NCBI GenBank assembly: GCA_905183005.1
Contig: CAJJDO010000022.1
Span: 363,151-427,150, forward strand
Source of the DNA: Paramecium pentaurelia
Lineage: Eukaryota; Ciliophora; Oligohymenophorea; Peniculida; Parameciidae
Length of the DNA stretch: 64,000 bases
Reading direction: 5' to 3'
Each line of letters starts with the position of its first letter. Position 1 is the stretch's first letter. Below are positions 51,925 through 64,000 of this stretch, in pieces. The translations under genes were made by a program, and so were the position numbers. The notes beneath the pieces are model-generated. The model was given only the letters and a program-made list of their open reading frames with translations. It had not been told where the DNA came from and did not search any database.

Positions 51925-53556
51925 ATGTAAAATGAATTGCCTAAGAATTAGTCAATAGGACAATATATTTTTAGTAATTCAAAAATATGATAATTTAAAG
52001 GTAAGACTTTGGGACAAGGAACTTTTGGAAAAGTAAAATTGGCTACTCATATTTTAACAGGAGAGAAAGTTGCAATTAAAATATTAGAAAAATAGAAGAT
52101 ATGTGATTAATCTGATATTGAACGTGTAACTAAAGAAATTCAAATATTAAAGAAGGTACGTCATCCAAATTTAGTTTAATTGTATGAGGTACTATTTTTG
52201 AGTTTTTACTAGATAATAGAGACACCTAAATAGTTATTTTTAGTAATGGAATATGTAAATGGAGGGGAACTCTTTGACTATATAGTACAAAATCAACGCA
52301 TAAAAGATGTTGAAGCAATCAGATTTTATAGTTAATTGATTTCAGGCATTGAATATCTTCACAAACTACAAATAGTTCATAGAGATCTTAAACCTGAAAA
52401 TCTAATACTTGAAGGGAGAGGCAAAATTAAAATAATAGACTTTGGGTTATCTAATTTTTATCATTAAGATGAATTATTAAAAACAGCATGTGGATCACCT
52501 TGTTATGCTGCTCCAGAAATGATTGCAGGTAAAAAATACAATGGTCTACAAATTGATATATGGAGCTCTGGTGTAATATTATTTGCCATGTTGGCAGGAT
52601 ATCTTCCTTTTGAAGATCCTAATACATCTTAGTTATATAAGAAAATAATATCAGGAGATTTTAAATTTCCAAAATACATTTCATAAGAGGCAAAAGACTT
52701 AATTAAGAATATATTGAATGTTGATCCATTAAAAAGATATACTATTTTAGATATACGTAAACACAGCTGGTTTAGTTTTTGTATAAATTGAATCTTATAA
52801 AGTTTTATTAAGACAATTAAAAAATACCAACTGGTCTCATTGTTGGTTAACATAGAATACCAATAGATCCTGAAATAGTTAAATAGTTGATTCAATATGG
52901 TATATAAAGTGAACATGCTGAAAAATGCATTGAATCAAATCGACATAATCATATTACAACAACCTATTATCTTTTATTGAAAAAATATATATTAGCAGGT
53001 AATAAATCTATAGCAGGTAATAATGTGATATATATTAAAATCCATAGATATAAACTCTGAATAATTTGAAGCTTAAAGAATATCGACGAGATAATCTACA
53101 TACACTGATAGAAAATTAATTAATTAAATTAATCCTTTACCATTAATCTAAAGAAAATGTACTTATTATACATCAATTTTTATCATAGCAAGACATACCT
53201 AATAAAGAGAAGATTCTCCTATAGATACAAAACCAAGATTAAATATTTCAGTCAATACTCAAAACACAATCTTATAATAATAATCTCCAACAATAATGAA
53301 TATATCTGTAGATGTAAGGAGAAAAGACACAATGGATTTTTAGAAAAATACACTTTTTGAAACTAGTTTATTATAATAGTCTAATGATGTTTAGGTTTTG
53401 AAATTAAAGACTCCTATGTGTAGGAATTATATATTGGCTGATTATTATGGCAGATGTTCAAAGCGATCTAGAAATTAAGAAAGAAAAAAGTCAACTGATT
53501 AAGATTAAACTTGTTTTAAGACATTTTATAAGGCAAGTCCTATTAAAAAAAGATGA
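51925..53556 (+). CDS. AMPK/SNF1-type protein kinase
   Basis: About 505 residues. Kinase landmarks: TLGQGTFGKVKLATH, VAIKIL, HRDLKPENLIL, IDFGLSNFY, GSPCYAAPEM and AGYLPFEDPN; the FGLSNF and ACGSPCYAAPE wording is typical of AMPK/SNF1 and relatives. The activation-loop Thr is in LLKTACGSPC. Downstream IPTGLIVGQHRIPIDPEIVK leads into a UBA-like segment. Introns: 51974-52000 (27 nt, AAG), 52189-52212, 52781-52812 (32 nt, AAG) and one near 52990-53020. The C-terminal regulatory part is divergent. Family role: energy sensing. Confidence 0.87.
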
Positions 53557-53599
53557 ATTGTTATTATGTTAAACTAATTTTTTTCTTATTAATTATAAA

Positions 53600-55165
53600 A
53601 TGGCATTATTAGGTAAAACATTAAAAGGACGTACTACTAAACCTGGGGGTACTGAGTAGAAGAGAAACATAAAAATTAGATAGATAACTAAATCTTAATA
53701 GGAATTTGAAGAGAGTCAAAAGTAAGCTTAAGTATATTATGTCATTTATATAGTTTAAAAAAGAGTAACTGCGAAGTAAAATTAGAGAAGAGTAGAAGAT
53801 TGTTAATTTTAATACAAAGAAACTAATGGCTTATTGGAGAAGGACAATGAGAGCTGTTAAAACAGAGTAATTGAAACAGGATATTGAATTATATTCATAA
53901 AACAATAAAAGAGAATTAGATTCAAAAGAAGCCTTCATTCAAATGCTTGATAAGAATTTAGATGAAGCAGAAGATCAATATCAAATTGCATTAAGGAACC
54001 ATCTTATTCATTTAGAAAACTTTCATTTATTATAAGAGAGTAGAAATAGAGCATTGTTGGAGGAATTCGAAAGAGATATCAAAATACTTTAAGAAGAATT
54101 TTAATTAGAATTTGATGATATGACAAAGACTCATAAATAATAAGTAAAAGAATTGGAAGACATGATTAAAACAGTAGAGGAGGAAGAGAAAAGAAAGGCA
54201 GAGTTAGCTAAGAATTAACATTAAACAAATAGAGAGGAAACAAAGAATAAAGATGTAGAAGATACAAGTTAGATGAAATAATAATTAGAAGATAAACAAA
54301 CTAAATTTTATAATGATTTAGAATAGATGCATTAAAAATATCAATCTGATACTGCTAAGAAAACTGAAGATCATACTAAATATTATGATGCTAATAAAGA
54401 TATGTCAAAAAAGATAGAAAGATTGGTTAGATCTATAGCTAGTAAGAAAGCTAAGATCGATTTAACTAAATATAAAATTTTATAACATACTAAAGAATGC
54501 AATGCTAGAAATTAAGCTTTAAAAAAAGAAAAAGAAAATATTGCCAAAAATTATTAAGATTTAAAATTGAAAATGAATAAATTTAGAGAAGAATAATAAA
54601 GATTATTGAAAGAATTAGTAAATAATAGTAGAAATGCTGTTTTAAAATTAACAGAATATAAAGAATTAGGAGAAAAGATATTAAAAACAGCTGAACTTTG
54701 TAGGAGATTAGAAACTGAAAGAGAGAAAGTATTACCATTTTATGAAGATACAGTTGATATGGATTAAATTCCAGAGAATTTAAAGGATGATTTTGAAGTA
54801 ATAGAAAAGGAATAATATGAAGAATTTGCTTATTTAAACAATTTCTATAAGAGATACAATAAAGTATATAAAATTATATTATATATTAGGTTTTATTGGA
54901 TATATTAGCAATTTAAAAGCAAAAAGAAGCTTTATAAAATGAGAGTAATTAATTATAATCATTATTAAAATAATATTTGGATGGATTATCATGTAATGAT
55001 GATGTATTATCAAATCCAAATCCATTATTTGTTAAGAACTTTAATATTGATTTAGGAGAAAAGTAAGTAACTGGAGAATTGTAATAAACAATAATAGAAG
55101 GAGTTTTTAATGTAAGAAGCACTTAAATGCAATTATAAGGACAAAGGGTAGGACCATTTTAATGA
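53600..55165 (+). CDS. CCDC65: Dynein regulatory complex subunit 2 (CCDC65-like)
   Basis: About 505 residues, close to CCDC65 length, almost all coiled coil. Family-like blocks are AYWRRTMRAVKTEQLKQDIE, LDSKEAFIQMLDKNLDEAED, LRNHLIHLENFHLLQES and LLEEFERDIKILQEEFQ. Introns are 53732-53753 and 54864-54889. DRC2 is part of the nexin-dynein regulatory complex that governs axonemal motility, which fits a ciliated cell. Confidence 0.82.
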
Positions 55166-55393
55166 TAATATAATTATTAAAAATATATATGTCTATATAA
55201 AATTATTGAAAATTCAATAGAGTAGTCCCAACCAAATCCTATTATAATGATGTGATAAATGCTTGATATTTAAACTTCTGTTACTATGCTTAAAATAATT
55301 AGGTATAAAATACAAAATAATATGGAGATTATTATTACAATTATACTCTAATTATGTTAAAATTTGATTAATTTAATATATTATTATTATTAT

Positions 55394-56233
55394 ATGAAGA
55401 TCTGTCTGCCTAAAGAATTTAAAGTGCAAATAGTTTTTAATAATGATATATTAAACGAATTAGAAGCTGAAAGACCTTCAGATGAAATGATAGATAAATA
55501 TCATAATCTATTTGAAAGCAATAAGATTAAATTAAAAGCCTCTATGGTAATGGAAAAAAGAGGTCGTGGTAGACCTCCTAAATAGAAGTCACCTATTATT
55601 GATGAATCAATAGAAGATGAAATCTCTAATGGTGAAGATGATGCACCAGATGATGAACTTGAAGAAGAAGAATTGGATCTTGAAAATGATTTTAATTTAT
55701 CTGTTTCTTCAAAAGAAAAGAAATTTACTAAAAGACAAATGCATATGTATAGTTTAGGTAGTTTGGAAGGAAGTGAATTCTTATAATTGCCTTCTAAGAA
55801 ATCTAAATCAAAAAAAGACTTAGCGTTTACAGAAGAAGAGATGGTATATAAAAGTTAGAAAGAATTATAAAGAAAAGAAAAATTATAAAAATAATAAGAA
55901 GAATAAAAATAAATGACTGTTGATAAAATCTTAAATGAAATAGGAAGAAAATAAAAATAAAGATAATAATAAGAAGATAAAAAAACAGAGGATACTCATA
56001 AATATAGATCTTTACCACCAGATGATATTATAATCAAATATAAATCAAATAATGAAGGAACATTTATCATAATGCCAAAATATATGAATTCATCATTACC
56101 AAATCCATCAAAAATGATAGTTGAAGATAATAAATATTGTTCAAATTGTTCTAATCTAGCTAGATATCGTATTCCAAAAATGTAATAGAAAGCATGTAGT
56201 CTTGAATGTTATAAATTAATAAAATAATAATGA
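55394..56233 (+). CDS. INO80B: INO80 complex subunit B-like (PAPA-1 region plus HIT zinc finger)
   Basis: 279 residues in one exon, starting MKICLPKEFKVQIVFNNDIL. An AT-hook-like RGRGRPPK is followed by an acidic stretch, then a basic helical region with FTKRQMHMYSLGSLEG and KELQRKEKLQKQQ (the PAPA-1-like part), and a C-terminal HIT-type zinc finger YCSNCSNLARYRIPKM with CSLECYKL. This order matches INO80B/Ies2, a subunit of the INO80 chromatin remodeller. Confidence 0.8.
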
Positions 56234-56251
56234 TCAATCTTGTTTTTTATT

Positions 56252-57547
56252 TCAATCTTCTTTTAATTTTCTATCTATTAATTCATTCTCTTTCTTTTAA
56301 TGTTCTCCATTTTATTTCATTTTTTCATTCTCTTCTTTCTTTTAAATTGTTCTAAACTTTAACATTTCTCTGACTCCTTCAGAAATTAAGATAACATAAA
56401 ACACATATGAAACAAAAACTTAAAAGAATGTAAAATTTGGATTTCCTGTAAAAGAATGAGTCCAAGTTAATTATAAACCACCTCCTAAAAATAATATTAA
56501 GCATCCTGCATGAATAATAACTATTGTTGGTAATGAATTAAATAGCCAATCATATCTTTAAAATAAAAGTATAAAGATTATGACTAAATCTGATATGGCA
56601 ATATATTGAAAATATAAGAAACTGCACTAAAATATTAAATATCAATAATTACAAATAAAGAAACTCCTATCATAAATCCAAGATACTCTTTCTCTCTTTT
56701 TGCATATTTCACAAATAAATTATATAATGGTAAAATATAGCAAGAAGGTAATAACATAAAAAATGCATGATATAAGGACTTATACTTTGAAAATAACTAA
56801 AATATTTTATCATATATACTCCTGAAAATAATGCCCATAAAAATCCTATTGTTGGTCTATGATCTTTAGGGAAATAATAATCAATATAAGTTTTCTCAAT
56901 AAATTACCAATCACCAGTTATTATATATGAAACATGTATTAAACATCCTATAGTCACAACACTTACTAATAGAAAGGCTATCAATTTAAATGCAAATTTT
57001 TAAGTAGTAGATGTTTCTCTTCTGAAAATTACAGAAATTACTGCTAACACAATAAAATATTAAGGATTTAAATATAGTAAAAATCCAAATAATATTGGTG
57101 ACAGAAGTTTAATTTTTAATGCTGAGTATATGGTCAATAACAAAAATAAATGATCAAATACATTTGTATTCTTTAATATAATGTTTGCAAACTACAATAT
57201 CAATCATTTTTTACAGTAATTGGATTCAAATGATAAAATAGCAAAATAGATTTCCGATATCCTTACTTTGCCCCAAATAATGAGACTATTAAAAAGCTTA
57301 TCAAAATATCGGCTATCAGAAATATGTGGTCATTATCAATATATACTAATCCATATACAATTAAGGGTTTCTAAAATATCCCATCTGTACTATATGGATT
57401 GTAGTTATTTGCTAATAGATATTTTGCTTCCCTAATATTATTATATTATGTATATGGATTTGAGAAGTAAGGAAGCCAAGTCAAATCTACTTCCCATTTT
57501 CCTAGAAACCAAAGTAAACATTTTAATGTTAAAATAATTCTATACAT
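56252..57547 (-). CDS. PIGU: GPI transamidase subunit PIG-U
   Basis: About 407 residues with many membrane helices, close to human PIG-U (435). Family-like segments: NPYSTDGIFQKPLIVYGLVY, FYHLNPITV, DYYFPKDHRPTIGFLWALFS, NLFVKYAKREKEYLGFM and GNPNFTFFQVFV. Introns are 57192-57214, 56797-56819 and 56627-56652. PIG-U belongs to the ER transamidase that attaches GPI anchors, abundant in Paramecium surface antigens. The ATG at 57547 is preferred; one at 57574 would overlap the stop codon of the upstream same-strand gene. Confidence 0.86.
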
Positions 57548-57566
57548 TAAATTAAGTAATATTTAA

Positions 57567-60500
57567 TCAAACATTTTTACTAACACTTCTTACTTTCTTT
57601 TTGCTAGGTGTATAAACAACTTTAATTCTATCATTAGTAAAGGTTACATTCTAATCAATTTCAAGACCTGATGAATCAGTTTTCAATTTTTATTAACAAT
57701 TTATTTGGATAGGTTTATGATTAATTGATTGTAAAAAAATATTATTTTGTTTTCTATTCTTATTGACATTATGTTAAGATATTAAAGTTGCAAATGTATT
57801 CTATAATTCAGGTCTTGATTATTAAGGTACTTTTTTCATTTCTTTAAACATAGGCTTTTCTTTAACATTCTTTTTAAATTCATCTAAACTAAAGATAAAA
57901 TTAAACAATTTACTCATTAATAAATATTTTATTAACTAAATTAGCTCTACAATCTACTTAAATCTCTGTTTATATTTCTTTATTCTTAGTTGATAAACTA
58001 ATAGTTTTTTTTTTGGAAATAAATGTAAATAATTATTAACCTTTTTATTTATTGTCAGCTGTTTTTGGAGGATTTAATATTTTGGTATCAAAATCAGATT
58101 AATTCATATTATTAATATCTATTTCAGTTGATCTTTCTTAACTTATCTTATTAATAAGTTTCTACTCTTTTGGTTCTTCTTCATTATCAGATAATAAGAT
58201 ATTTGGTATATCATCATTATTTAATTATAATTATTCTTATTCTTTTTAATATTCTAATTCAGCCTATAAACGTTATTATTCCTACATTTAAAGTAATTGT
58301 AATTAATTTTATTCAATCAATTTTATACAATCTTCAATTTTTATTGATACATCAAATATATCAGTTTAACAATATGATGTAGATTTTTGATATTAATTAA
58401 GTTTATTTCTAATAATTGTTTTTTTAATAAGTTAAGAAGTCAATTCATGTATATCTTCTATGTCTTTATTTTGTATTTGATTAATTTTATTTTAAAATGA
58501 TTTTATTTAAGAATCTGCTTTTTCTAATATATAATTAATATTTCTTTCATTAACTTCAAATTAAGGATATCCGATTCGTCTCATTAAAAGAGAGAATATT
58601 TTTTCAAAATATTTATTTTAATTTTCTAAATAAATTGTACGTTATTCCATATACATATATTTATGAAGTTACATTTCATAATTCATTAAAATAGATTAAT
58701 ATTTAGTTTTCATTTAATTTAATTCAACAATCAATTATTAAGATTGTAATTATTCCTCTGATAGATTATATTCTAATAATTTTAATTATTTTTTGAGATC
58801 ATCAATTCTTCTATCTAATAATCCTCTTGGATTACAAGAAACATCAAAAATATTAATAGATCCAGATTAAGATTTTCTTAGTATTTTATGATTTTACATT
58901 TTTTCACATTTTGCTAAATACATCCATTTATAAAGAGCATGACCCTTAATACATCTTCTTACTTATGATAAAATATCTTTTTGTAAAATAGATTCTGCAT
59001 ATTATTCTAATTTTTGAATAAAATTAGCTTTTACTATTAATATTAAATGAAATAAATAAATACTAGCTTGTTCTTTCATTTCATAAACATATTCAATACC
59101 AGCCTTTAAAGTTTGTCTAATTTAAACAAAATCTTTTTATTTTTCAATTTCTTATCCATTTGATTTATCTGTTAATATCTTAACTTAATTTCTTAACAAT
59201 TATAATTCTTTGTCCACTTAAGCTGTAAATAAAAGATATTATTCTATTTTAAATAATAACCTTTATTACCATCAATCTTTTATTTATAATCTGAAAATAT
59301 CCTATAAGATGCTTAAGATTAGTTAATTAATTCATCTATTTATTTGTAATCAATCCCATAACCAGCTGGTTTCTTTTCAAATATTTCAAATATTTATCTA
59401 TTACCAATTACATCTTATACTCCTCTCCAAAAACGATTCAGATCTCTATCTATTATTAAAATAGCTTTAATTTATTAAATAATATCAGCCTATGAAACAA
59501 TTTAATTAATAGTTTTTCTAAGTTTCTCAATTTCACTCTATTACTAATTAATTTAAGTTTGTAATTTGGTTTGCTATTACTTTGCTTATTATGACATTTC
59601 TTTTAATTTAGATTATAAGTAAAATTGTACTTCAGGTGGAAATGACTTTGTAATATCATAGTATGTGGCATCTATAATGTCATCATCTTATTGACGTTCT
59701 TTTCTTAAGAACATTTCTTTAAGATGTTAAATATCCTTATAATACCCAACAGTCATATCTTAGATAACCTAATCTCTTATTCGAATTTACTCATCTTTGA
59801 AATTATCATTTTATGGAGCTTCTTTTATTATAGATTTGGTTCTCTTAACAACTACTCTTTTACTATGCTTTATGGTTTCCTCATCTTCACTGCTAATGAA
59901 ACCTTCATTTTTATATTTGTTTTCGTTAAAAAGTGTTTAAATTGGGATAGGAGAATCTTAAGAATAATTAAAGATTACTTACTTTAGAAATAGCCTATTA
60001 AGTTTGATTCTACAACTTTCCAATTCTTATTACAATTTCTAAACACTTATTGTTATAGTCTCTATTCTACTCCAAATATTCTTATCATAATATCTGCTAA
60101 AAATGCTTTAATCAAATCTTAAGCTTCTATCATTGTGCCCTTAAATTCTAGTATATTTTGACATAATTGATCAATATGAGACATTAATAATATTAAATAA
60201 ATAAAAGAATCATTATAAAAATTTAACTCTTTTTCCAAGACTGGATGATTTTTTCTATCTAGTCATTAATCTCCTTAATTCAACAAATTACTCTTCAACA
60301 TTATATTCCTATTTCTTGATTTAAATTTACCATTATCTATTTATAACGTTCTTAAATGCTTGGCTTCTTATGTTTTAAAACAAAAGAACGATTATGATTA
60401 TTAGGAATGATTTATCGAATAGGAAGAGTTTATAGACTCTTTTAATTAATTACTTCAGTTTATGATTGAGTAATTATTTATGGTCTAATTCTACATGAAA

Positions 60501-60675
60501 CAGTATGTGCTATTTCTCTATGAGGAGATTATTATTTTGGTAGAAGTTTACAATAATTTAATTTAGGTTTGACAGGTTTCAAATAATAATCAATAGAATT
60601 ATCTATCATCTCATATTACTAATATTCTATATTTACTCTCCTTAATTTTTGACCTACACTCTCTGAAACTCTCAT
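57567..60675 (-). CDS. Large coiled-coil protein
   Basis: About 1000 residues starting MRVSESVGQKLRRVNIEYQQ and ending KKKVRSVSKNV at TGA 57567. It has a basic, Pro-containing N terminus, a helical middle with KSFPPEVQFYLQSKLKEMSQ and RIFSDYKQKI, a long C-terminal coiled coil (LLEYNLSEEQLQSQQ), and an acidic Q-rich tail. Several 18-38 nt introns are implied but not all placed. No named domain recognised; cytoskeletal or ciliary use is possible. Confidence 0.7.
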
Positions 60676-60885
60676 TTTATAATTTATTATATAATTTATG
60701 TTAACTTAAAACTAATAGCATTAATTTGATTTTAAAACCAGGCAAGCTTCACAAATAGGTATTAATACTCTACTATTCATTATATATATACTACTATATA
60801 ATTTAAACCAATTATTGATTATTGTTATATTAGATTTTAGTTCGTTAAAACCACCAAGACATCCTTAAGGAGAAAATTAAATTGA

Positions 60886-62291
60886 ATTGCATAGGTAAAT
60901 AAATTAAAATAAGAAAGAACTTAAAAGCCTCTTCTATAAAAACGATATAAAGTTACTGCAGATGAAACTGATTCTAGAATTCATAAGATCTCATTACCTT
61001 CATTAACAAAATTTAGAAAAACAGAATTTAATCCAGTAGAGAATAGTAATTAATATATAAATAATAGTTGCATAACCTATATCTATTCTTAATCAAGGAA
61101 ATGGATTAAGAATTCCTAATAGATTACCTAAATTAGAAAGTAGAAATGATATATCAAAATCCAAATATGAAATTCAATTCAATTAAACCCCAAGAGATGA
61201 AGAATAATAGAAATCAAAACCAAAATAAAAGAAAACATCATTTACACCTGAATAAAGAATATCTGAAAGTCCTGAAAAGAACAGTTCTTATAGTAAAAAG
61301 AAAGGAGGAGGAAAATAATGGTAAGGATTGAAATTTGTTCATAAAACAAAGGCTGGTTGTTAAGTTAATAAATAAACTAAAACAAATCAAGATGCAGCTA
61401 TCATGTTTCCATCTAATATTGAGAGGTATAAATGAGCAGTTATTTAGAAAAGTTAAAATTATGGATTAGTTGGGATTTGTGATGGACATGGTGTAAATGG
61501 ACATTTTGTTTCAGATCTTATAAAATAAAGATTACCAAGTACATTAAGTGTATTTAAATTTAGTTTATTTGGAATTCTAATTATAATCTCAAAATCCAGA
61601 TATGGAAGAATGCTTTAAAAATGCATTTGAATTAACAAATTCAGAAATATTATAAAGTTAATTTGATACAGCATTATCTGGATCAACTACAGTCATAGCT
61701 ATGATCTAATAAAATTAGTTATGGACAGCCAATGTTGGTGATTCAAGAGCTATATTATGTAGAAATTAAAATGGTTGGAGATCAATACCATTAACTAGAG
61801 ATCATAAACCATCAGATGAATCTGAAAAATAAAGAATTCTATAAGCTGGTGGAAGAATTTAAAGTCAAAGAGGTAATTCTAATAACAATTAAAAATTTTA
61901 TAGATTTCTTTGGAAATAATGTTGGTCCGGAAAGAGTTTGGCTTTCTTATGTAGATGCTCCAGGTTTGGCTATGACTAGAAGTATGGGTGATAAAATAGG
62001 AGCATAAGCTGGTGTTAGTAGTGTTCCTGAAGTATTTCAATTTACTTTATAATAAAATGATAAATTCCTAGTAATTGCTTCAGATGGAGTATGGGAATAT
62101 TTATCAAATGAGGATGTATAAATTTAATCATTTACTCATTTTAGGTGATGAATATCATTATTCCTTATTATGAATAAGGAGAACTTGATTAAGCAGGAGA
62201 GAAATTAATGATGGAAGCCATTAATTCTTGGAAGAAGAATAGTCCTGCTAGAGATGATATAACTTTTATTATTGTATAATTAAATAATTGA
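60886..62291 (+). CDS. PP2C-family protein phosphatase
   Basis: The catalytic domain is clear: TKTNQDAAIMF, GICDGHGVNGHFVSDLI, SGSTTVIAMI, ANVGDSRAILCRN, LTRDHKPSD, GLAMTRSMGD, and VIASDGVWEYLSNEDV, ending RDDITFIIVQLNN. These carry the metal-binding aspartates of PPM/PP2C. Introns remove about 27, 25, 31 and 29 nt (the last two end near 61910 and 62145). The Lys/Ser/Pro-rich N-terminal region is coding but its start codon is not resolved; the coordinate given is the first codon after a TGA in the best frame. Confidence 0.83.
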
Positions 62292-62339
62292 ATTTAGTAA
62301 TTATGTGTGGTAAAATTAATTTATTAATTGTTTATTAAC

Positions 62340-63645
62340 ATGTCTTTACATTTCTAATACCTAGGTTAAGGATTGAGTAGCCAAAAAACTATGGAATTAT
62401 TATAAAAGCATTGTTCATCTAAGTAAATTTGTTTGTTTTAACTTAAGCAATCATAATAAAATAACTGATTTTGGTGCTGTTTTTGATGAATTATTGGAAT
62501 AATAAAAATATAGAGAATTAATTGGATAGACACTTGACATTATCAACTTATCATAAGATAAAACTTGTATTTAGCAAATCATATTTTAGTATTATAACCA
62601 ATATATTCTGCAATTTAATATTGGATGACTAAACTTGAGGTTAAAGAATAATAAGTCACTGTTGATCTCTTTTTAAAGCACATTGAATAGATTAATGAAG
62701 ATGCTATTTTTAAAACTAAAATGTATTTTTGCATCTTTATTTTATAGTGTTGCATAATTATTTAATACATTAAGTTCATCTTAATTGTCATAGAATCTAT
62801 TTTTGAAATTACTTGAATTTGCAAAGAGATGGAATACATAATAATTAATTATATCTCCCATAATTTCAAATATAAAGGAATTCTTAAATTTATGGACACT
62901 AAGTGGTGCTGAAGTCTTAAAAATATTAAATGCAATTTCAGATTTGATTGATCCCCAAGAGTATATTTTATTATAATTATATTCTAGTTAACAATATGTT
63001 CTACAAATTTCTGAATACATTTTGAGAAACATTAACACTTCTTAAGAATAATACATTAAGACATTTATTAACTTTTAAAACATAAATGTACTTATAATAT
63101 TGATATTTTAAGTAATCCTTTTTAAAATTATGTGAAATCACTTAATGTCAAAATTATCAAGTCATTGAAAAAACTTAAGTTGCATAACTTATAAAATTAG
63201 TATTATCTGGAGATTTATCAGGAGTCCAAACATATTTAGAGAAGGAAGCAGATTATTTTAAATCAATAAGTATAAATTTTATAGATAATATTTAGATTTA
63301 AATAGTAAATAATATTTGAATTAGACAAGAATAGCAAAATTTATTTAATTATCAGGTTAAAAATAAAGTTATACATATTAAGAAATTGCAGAGGCTTTGA
63401 ATGTATATATTAAATTATATTATAGATCAAATTAGAAGAGGTGGAGATATGGGTTATTCATGCAATTTAATCTTAAAATGTTTCAGCTTAAATTGATTAA
63501 TCTTAATAAAGAATTTTTATTTTGTAATAAAATATACTATATTAGAGATAATTTCAAAAAATTATTAACCAAAGAGGATTGGTAAAATTTACACAATAAA
63601 TTATCAGCTTTATTAACTAAGCTTAAAAATGTTCAAACATAATGA
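62340..63645 (+). CDS. EIF3M: Translation initiation factor eIF3 subunit M-like (PCI domain)
   Basis: Starts MSLHFQYLGQGLSSQKTMEL. The C-terminal PCI part is diagnostic: LEEVEIWVIHAIQSQNVSAQ, IDQSQQRIF and LTKEDWQNLHNKLSALLTKL correspond to the winged-helix end of eIF3m. Upstream are HEAT-like helices (YWMTKLEVKEQQVTVDLFLK, LLEFAKRWNTQQL). About seven short introns are needed, two ending AAG. eIF3 binds the 40S ribosome for translation start. The length is near human eIF3m (374). Confidence 0.8.
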
Positions 63646-63692
63646 GGATGGTATATTATAAATTTTATTCAAATAATAATATATATAAATAA

Positions 63693-64000
63693 TCAAGATT
63701 TTCTTTTCTAAACTTCTTATACCATTTTAAGTTGTCTCTTATTTTAAAACATTCCTTATTCTATTTATTGTATTTGTGCTCCTTTTTAATCAAATTAAGC
63801 ATTCAATCCTTCTTATTAGTAATTATTTACTGACATTTAATACATTTATTTCATTCCAAAATTAGCATAATTGTTTCTCTTACTAGCATTTTTAGCTTAA
63901 TCAATATCTATAATAGCCTAAGCAGAAACTTTTGCCAATTTTTAATCAGTTAGAATATTTTATTTCATTTTTTCTAACATTTCTTCTGCTTCTTCATTCT
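63693..64000 (-). CDS. Partial Q-rich helical protein (5' part off window)
   Basis: A frame running leftwards from the right edge (NEEAEEMLEKMKQN) to TGA 63693 (QEVQKRKS). Helical, Gln/Lys/Asn-rich (YQQEGLNAQFDQKGAQIQQI). Only the C-terminal 100 residues are in view; the family is not recognisable. Confidence 0.6.

Noticed and set aside
60698..60885. An upstream ATG at 60698 in frame with the PP2C catalytic domain
   Set aside because: It would leave only 22 bases to the divergent gene start, and the added peptide has spacer-like Ile/Leu/Asn composition. A different frame just upstream of the catalytic domain is more protein-like.

Overview
This is eukaryotic, very AT-rich DNA from a ciliate that uses the Paramecium-type nuclear code. 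TAA and TAG occur throughout every long reading frame at glutamine positions, and every recognisable protein ends at TGA. Genes are interrupted by tiny introns, mostly 21-32 nt with a GTA start and an NAG end, and intergenic gaps are usually tens to a few hundred bases. Together these point to the macronuclear genome of a Paramecium species. I saw no rRNA, tRNA, CRISPR array, operon or intact transposon.

Layout. 1-16.7 kb: an LMBR1/LMBD1-type membrane protein (cut by the left edge), a ULK-like kinase, a low-complexity protein, a FAM135-type lipase, a TLDc (MEAK7-like) protein, a condensin D2 subunit, a damaged protein kinase and a calcyphosin. 16.7-26.3 kb: a P/Q-rich RS-tail protein, an SF-assemblin, then a run of ubiquitin-ligase-type genes (FHA+RINGv, RBR, RING-H2 and RING). 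The RING-H2 gene carries 218 consecutive TAA codons, read as polyglutamine. 26.8-35.4 kb: kelch protein, lone CENP-B-type HTH protein, tubby-like protein, acid sphingomyelinase, PEX16 and TatD nuclease. 36-45.3 kb: NF-YC, a Q-rich protein, a small Cys-repeat protein, a large secreted Cys-rich modular protein, and a glutamine-rich protein built from a 451-bp duplication plus a 17-fold 78-bp in-frame tandem repeat. 45.5-64 kb: hypothetical genes, a GLTP protein, a second condensin D2-like gene, an AMPK/SNF1 kinase, DRC2 (cilia), INO80B, PIG-U, a coiled-coil protein, PP2C, eIF3m and a gene cut by the right edge.

The genes are mostly unrelated housekeeping, signalling and ciliary genes on both strands, so shared function is not implied by adjacency. 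The possible exception is the ubiquitin-ligase-type group at 19.8-26.3 kb. Genes were called by translating with TAA/TAG=Gln and restoring frame across short introns; where the protein family is recognised, domain continuity across each junction supports the intron. Coordinates give the outer limits of each CDS, including introns.
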